DNA of 64,000 nt from NCBI GenBank assembly GCA_030690365.1, contig JAUYGX010000140.1, positions 1-64,000 of the forward strand, given 5' to 3'. The position numbers and the translations under genes were made by a program. The notes under the pieces were generated by a model, which saw only the letters and a list, made by a program, of their open reading frames with translations, was not told where the DNA came from and searched no databases. The stretch's first letter is position 1; each line of letters opens with the position of its first letter. Source of the stretch: Bacteroidales bacterium. GTDB taxonomy: Bacteria; Bacteroidota; Bacteroidia; Bacteroidales; F082. Positions 60,492 through 64,000 of this stretch are shown in pieces.

Positions 60492-63395
60492 ATGCGGATT
60501 ATATCTTTTATTACCCTATTTTTTGTGTTAATCGGTTCTCTTTCAGCGCAAAGCTATCACGGTGATGCCGGAAAAGCCATTAAAGGTGCTACGGTAAACG
60601 TAGGTGCCATGGCTCTGGACACCATCACCGACTACAGCAACTTTTCAGGGATAAAAACCCCCAACAAAAACTGGAAAGCACCTGATTTTAAAACCAATCC
60701 TGACCGCATCATCTATCAGGAAGCACCTTTATCACAGAGGGCCAATAAACCCGTTAGCCGCGAAATGTCGCCTGCACCCACCAGGGATTTCCTCTCACTG
60801 GAAGACAACCAGCGATCGATACCTCCCGACGTAATGGGCGCTGCCGGTCCCAACCACCTGATGACCACCCTGAATACGGAAGTCCGCATACAGGACAAAG
60901 AAGGCAATGTGTTGATGACTACCTCTTTAGGAAATTTTTGGAAACCACTTCCCGGCACTTCCGGTACTTTTGACCCTAAAATCCTGTACGATCCTTACAA
61001 CGACCGTTGGATTATGACCACCCCCAGTGGTTCGAATGTGAGTGAATCGAAGTTGTACATTGGTGTAAGCACCTCGTCGGACCCCATGGGCGACTGGAAC
61101 TTTTACTGGGTAGATACCGATGCTTCCAATATCGCCTGGTTTGATTATCCCAGCATTGGTTTCAATAAGAAATGGATTACTGTAAGTGGAAACATGTTTG
61201 GTGGCGATTACTACCGCACGGTGTTTGTTTTTGATAAGATGGCGGCCTACAATGGCGATGAGGACATCAATTTTACCCGATTTACCACTTACGAAGGATT
61301 TACCCTGGTGCCATCGGTTACCTACGATAATGAAACTGAAGATCAGTACCTTATTGCCACCGGTGATGGCGATCAAAACGGATACGGATACATCAAGAAA
61401 TTCAAACTCAGTGGCGAGCTCAACAATCCGGTTTTTGAATACCAGGGCGACATTGGAATACCAGAACCCTGGTCAGGATGGGGTGGCGATTTTGGTAATT
61501 TTCTGCCACAGCTGGGCTCCTCGCAATTGATAAACTCAGTGGACGCGCGCATGGAAACCGTTATTTACCGCAACAACAAACTATGGGCGGTACACCATGT
61601 GTTTCTTCCGGCAGGAGACCCACAGCGTTGCGCCGTGCAATGGTGGGAGCTTGATACCGATGGAGTAATTCTTGAACATGGCCGAATTGAGGATCAGTCA
61701 AATACATTTTCATTTGCTTTTCCTTCCATCGCGGTAAACGCCAACGAAGATGTTATGATTGGGCACAATGTATTTTCAAGTACCCAATATGCCGGCGCAG
61801 GATATTCATTTAAAGCCTATTACGACGAACCCAACTCCATGCGGACCTATTACCAGTACAAGGAAGGCGAAGCGCCATATTACAAAACCTATGGTGGCGA
61901 CCGCAACCGTTGGGGTGACTATTCGGCCACTTGTGTGGATCCCGAAAACGATATCGACTTCTGGGCTTTACAGGAATTTGCCATGATACCTCAAGGAGGA
62001 GATACCTGGGGAACCTGGTGGGCCATGGTGAAGCCATCCTTTTCTCCGGTAGCCGATTTTACATCGGATGAAACCCTTATTCCTACCGGTGAAAGCATCA
62101 ATTTTACTGACCTTACTATTGGCGTTCCTTCCGAATGGCAATGGGAATTTGAAGGCGGTGTTCCCGCTGTCTCCAGCGAACAAAATCCTCAAAATATTGT
62201 CTATCCAAACGAAGGCACCTTTACTGTTACCCTTACTGTTTCCAATTTGTTGGGAACGGATGTGGTTACCAAACAACAGTTTATCACGGTAAGTTCTTCC
62301 ATCCTTCCTGAAATCAGTTTTTCAGTCGATATTGAGAAAGTTTGTGTCAATCAATCGGTGAGTTTTACCGATTTTACACTGTATAGTCCCATCCAATGGG
62401 AATGGCAATTCGATCCCTCTACCGTTACATTTGTCAATGGAACCGACCAGTACAGCCAAAACCCGGAAGTGGAATTCAATGAGGCCAACGTCTATGCGGT
62501 TACACTCACCGCCACCAACCTGAACGGATCTTCCACACTGACTGAATTTGATTTGATATCTGCCGGAGGCTATCAACCTTGGTTTGCCGAAGATTTTGAA
62601 TACAATGGCTTTGATAGGAACAACTGGGAAATTGAGAACCCGGACAATAGCAAAACCTGGGAGATATTTTCCATTGGAGGCAACAATCCGGGACACATGG
62701 CGGCAGGTGTAAATTTCCGCGATTATCCGGCCATCGGGAAACGCGACCGGCTCATCTCCCCTCCTTTTAACCTGGAAGGAATGACCAATGCCTATCTTGA
62801 ATTTCAGCATGCTTACACACAAAATACTGCCGTCCCGGCTACCGATTCGCTGATTGTTTACCTGTCGGCTGATTGTGGCGAAACCTGGACCCGGTTAAGA
62901 GCCATGGGTGAAGACGGTTCAGGTAATTTTGCCACCCACGAACCTACCGCCGATCTTTTCTTCCCGCAAGTGGCCTCCGATTGGTGTGGTGACGGCTGGG
63001 GCAGTGAATGTAACGTCATCGACCTGGGTGCATGGTTGGGAATGTCGAACATTAAAATTGCTTTCGAAACCTACAGCTTTTATGGAAATGCCCTCCTCAT
63101 CGACAACGTAAGCATTTCGCAAACCGTTGGAATTGAGCAAAAACCAGTTATTTCAGAAGTTCAGATTTTCCCGAATCCGTCCAATGGAATCATCCATGTG
63201 TTGGTTCCTGAAAAATCAGGCATCCATCAGGTTGAATTGCTTAACCAAATGGGCACAAAGCTGATCAGCAAACCTGTAGGTGGCCCTGGCGAAATTTTAT
63301 TGAACGAAAGCAGCCAGTATGCACCAGGAATTTATCTCATCAAAACCTCTGGAACCGGGAAATCCTTCACACACAAAATTATCATTGTCAGATAA
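60492..63395 (+). CDS. T9SS-secreted protein with PKD domains
   Basis: The 967-residue protein has a signal peptide (IISFITLFFVLIGSLSA). A large beta-propeller-like N-terminal region (~90-525) follows, with repeated DP/DG strands (FDPKILYDPYNDRWIM, NRWGDYSATCVDPENDIDFWALQEFA). Next are two PKD domains (PVADFTSDETLIPTGESINFTDLTIG and a second starting ISFSVDIEKVCVNQSVSFTD), a MAM/lectin-like module, and a type A T9SS sorting domain (VQIFPNPSNGIIHVLVP, APGIYLIKTSGTGKSFTHKIIIVR). It is exported to the cell surface or medium. No catalytic motif is evident; adhesion or binding is likely. Confidence 0.87.
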   Translation: MRIISFITLFFVLIGSLSAQSYHGDAGKAIKGATVNVGAMALDTITDYSNFSGIKTPNKNWKAPDFKTNPDRIIYQEAPLSQRANKPVSREMSPAPTRDFLSLEDNQRSIPPDVMGAAGPNHLMTTLNTEVRIQDKEGNVLMTTSLGNFWKPLPGTSGTFDPKILYDPYNDRWIMTTPSGSNVSESKLYIGVSTSSDPMGDWNFYWVDTDASNIAWFDYPSIGFNKKWITVSGNMFGGDYYRTVFVFDKMAAYNGDEDINFTRFTTYEGFTLVPSVTYDNETEDQYLIATGDGDQNGYGYIKKFKLSGELNNPVFEYQGDIGIPEPWSGWGGDFGNFLPQLGSSQLINSVDARMETVIYRNNKLWAVHHVFLPAGDPQRCAVQWWELDTDGVILEHGRIEDQSNTFSFAFPSIAVNANEDVMIGHNVFSSTQYAGAGYSFKAYYDEPNSMRTYYQYKEGEAPYYKTYGGDRNRWGDYSATCVDPENDIDFWALQEFAMIPQGGDTWGTWWAMVKPSFSPVADFTSDETLIPTGESINFTDLTIGVPSEWQWEFEGGVPAVSSEQNPQNIVYPNEGTFTVTLTVSNLLGTDVVTKQQFITVSSSILPEISFSVDIEKVCVNQSVSFTDFTLYSPIQWEWQFDPSTVTFVNGTDQYSQNPEVEFNEANVYAVTLTATNLNGSSTLTEFDLISAGGYQPWFAEDFEYNGFDRNNWEIENPDNSKTWEIFSIGGNNPGHMAAGVNFRDYPAIGKRDRLISPPFNLEGMTNAYLEFQHAYTQNTAVPATDSLIVYLSADCGETWTRLRAMGEDGSGNFATHEPTADLFFPQVASDWCGDGWGSECNVIDLGAWLGMSNIKIAFETYSFYGNALLIDNVSISQTVGIEQKPVISEVQIFPNPSNGIIHVLVPEKSGIHQVELLNQMGTKLISKPVGGPGEILLNESSQYAPGIYLIKTSGTGKSFTHKIIIVR

Positions 63396-63412
63396 TTCCA
63401 TTTGTTGTCGTT

Positions 63413-64000
63413 ATGAATTTATTTTACACACCTCAACTTCAAAAACCGCAGTTTAAACTGGATGAAGAAGAGTCGAAGCACCTGATTCGGGTGTTACGAA
63501 AACAGATTGGTGATGTGATAACCACTACCGACGGAAAGGGTAAGTTTTATGAGTGTGAGATCATTGTTGGCAATGCAAAAGGATGTATGGTTGAGGTTAA
63601 GAGCGAAAGAAATGGGGATGACACCAGGAACTTCCTCATCCATCTGGCAGTAGCTCCCACCAAAAACATCAACCGTTTTGAGTGGTTTCTGGAAAAAGCC
63701 ACCGAAATGGGTGTAGACAGCCTCACCCCCATCATCACATTTCACTCGGAGAGGCGTGATGTAAAGCCCGACCGACTTGAAAAGGTACTGGTGGCAGCCA
63801 TGAAACAATCGCTAAAAAGCCAGCTTCCTGAATTGCATGATGCTGTGAAATTTAATCAATTCATCCAAAAACCCTTTGATGGCGATAAGTTTATTGCTTT
63901 TATCGATCGGGAGGTAACCCGCGAACTTGCCAGCCTTTGTAAACCAAACAAAAATACCCTGGTGCTGATTGGCCCTGAAGGCGATTTCAGCCATGAAGAA
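63413..64000 (+). CDS. rsmE: 16S rRNA m3U1498 methyltransferase RsmE (5' part)
   Basis: The frame is open from the ATG to the window edge, giving the first 196 residues. The N-terminal PUA-like part begins MNLFYTPQLQKPQFKLDEEE with HLIRVLRKQIGD. The SPOUT part has LAVAPTKNINRFEWFLEKATEMGVDSLTPIITFHSERR, the KQSLKSQLPE motif and, at the edge, VLIGPEGDFSHEE, the start of the SAM-binding knot. RsmE methylates N3 of U1498 in 16S rRNA. The last ~40 residues lie outside the window. Confidence 0.95.
   Translation, partial: MNLFYTPQLQKPQFKLDEEESKHLIRVLRKQIGDVITTTDGKGKFYECEIIVGNAKGCMVEVKSERNGDDTRNFLIHLAVAPTKNINRFEWFLEKATEMGVDSLTPIITFHSERRDVKPDRLEKVLVAAMKQSLKSQLPELHDAVKFNQFIQKPFDGDKFIAFIDREVTRELASLCKPNKNTLVLIGPEGDFSHEE

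Noticed and set aside
1-64000. CRISPR array, tRNA or rRNA gene, prophage or complete insertion sequence
   Set aside because: No repeat-spacer series, cloverleaf, rRNA sequence or transposase gene was recognised on either strand; short tRNA genes could be missed by eye.

Overview
The window comes from a Bacteroidota genome. The evidence is the many TAnnTTTG-type -7 promoter elements, a SusC/SusD pair, two secreted proteins ending in type IX secretion (T9SS) sorting domains, an LruC-domain protein, alternative complex III, and a fused CcoNO. A free-living, facultatively aerobic member of the Marinilabiliales/Bacteroidales side of the phylum seems likely, but the sequence alone does not fix this. 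No tRNA, rRNA, CRISPR array or intact insertion sequence was seen.

Layout. 1-3.7 kb is a visibly AT-richer accessory stretch: the end of a secreted beta-helix protein, an attC-like imperfect inverted repeat, a three-gene set (SDR oxidoreductase, membrane protein, AraC regulator), and a spacer holding a decayed reading frame. 3.7-13.9 kb is a mixed chromosomal stretch: a PlsC-like acyltransferase, two exported proteins of unknown role, a minus-strand operon (SPFH protein, two-helix membrane protein, and a 58-residue ribbon-helix-helix protein), yidC, a group II truncated globin, an Rrf2-type Fe-S regulator divergent from a PF11449 transporter, and lemA with two TPM-domain genes. 13.9-14.6 kb is AT-rich non-coding DNA with three matching small hairpins.

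14.6-45.2 kb is a nearly continuous respiratory region. It starts with alternative complex III (actABCDEF), which oxidises menaquinol and reduces cytochrome c. An FKBP protein and a heme-binding lipoprotein come before the copper ATPase ccoI. The cbb3 oxidase genes follow (ccoS, ccoNO, ccoQ, ccoP, ccoG, ccoH, and a TauE/SafE-like membrane protein), then a small cytochrome c and three exported proteins of uncertain link to respiration. Next come a Sco copper chaperone and an A2-type caa3 oxidase (subunits I, III, IV, II) with heme O synthase. The region ends with cytochrome bd: a DUF4492 protein, cydA, cydB, and a 35-residue single-helix protein. Together these offer two cytochrome c oxidases of different oxygen affinity fed by complex III, and one quinol oxidase that bypasses it.

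45.3-56 kb is an outer-membrane uptake locus: an exported protein, SusC, SusD, a beta-propeller/phosphoesterase lipoprotein and a second TonB-dependent receptor. Substrate scavenging linked to phosphoesterase activity is inferred. 56-60.3 kb holds a PHP-glycosyltransferase fusion paired with a GH13 glucosidase. The window ends with a large T9SS-secreted PKD protein and the start of rsmE, which runs off the right edge.
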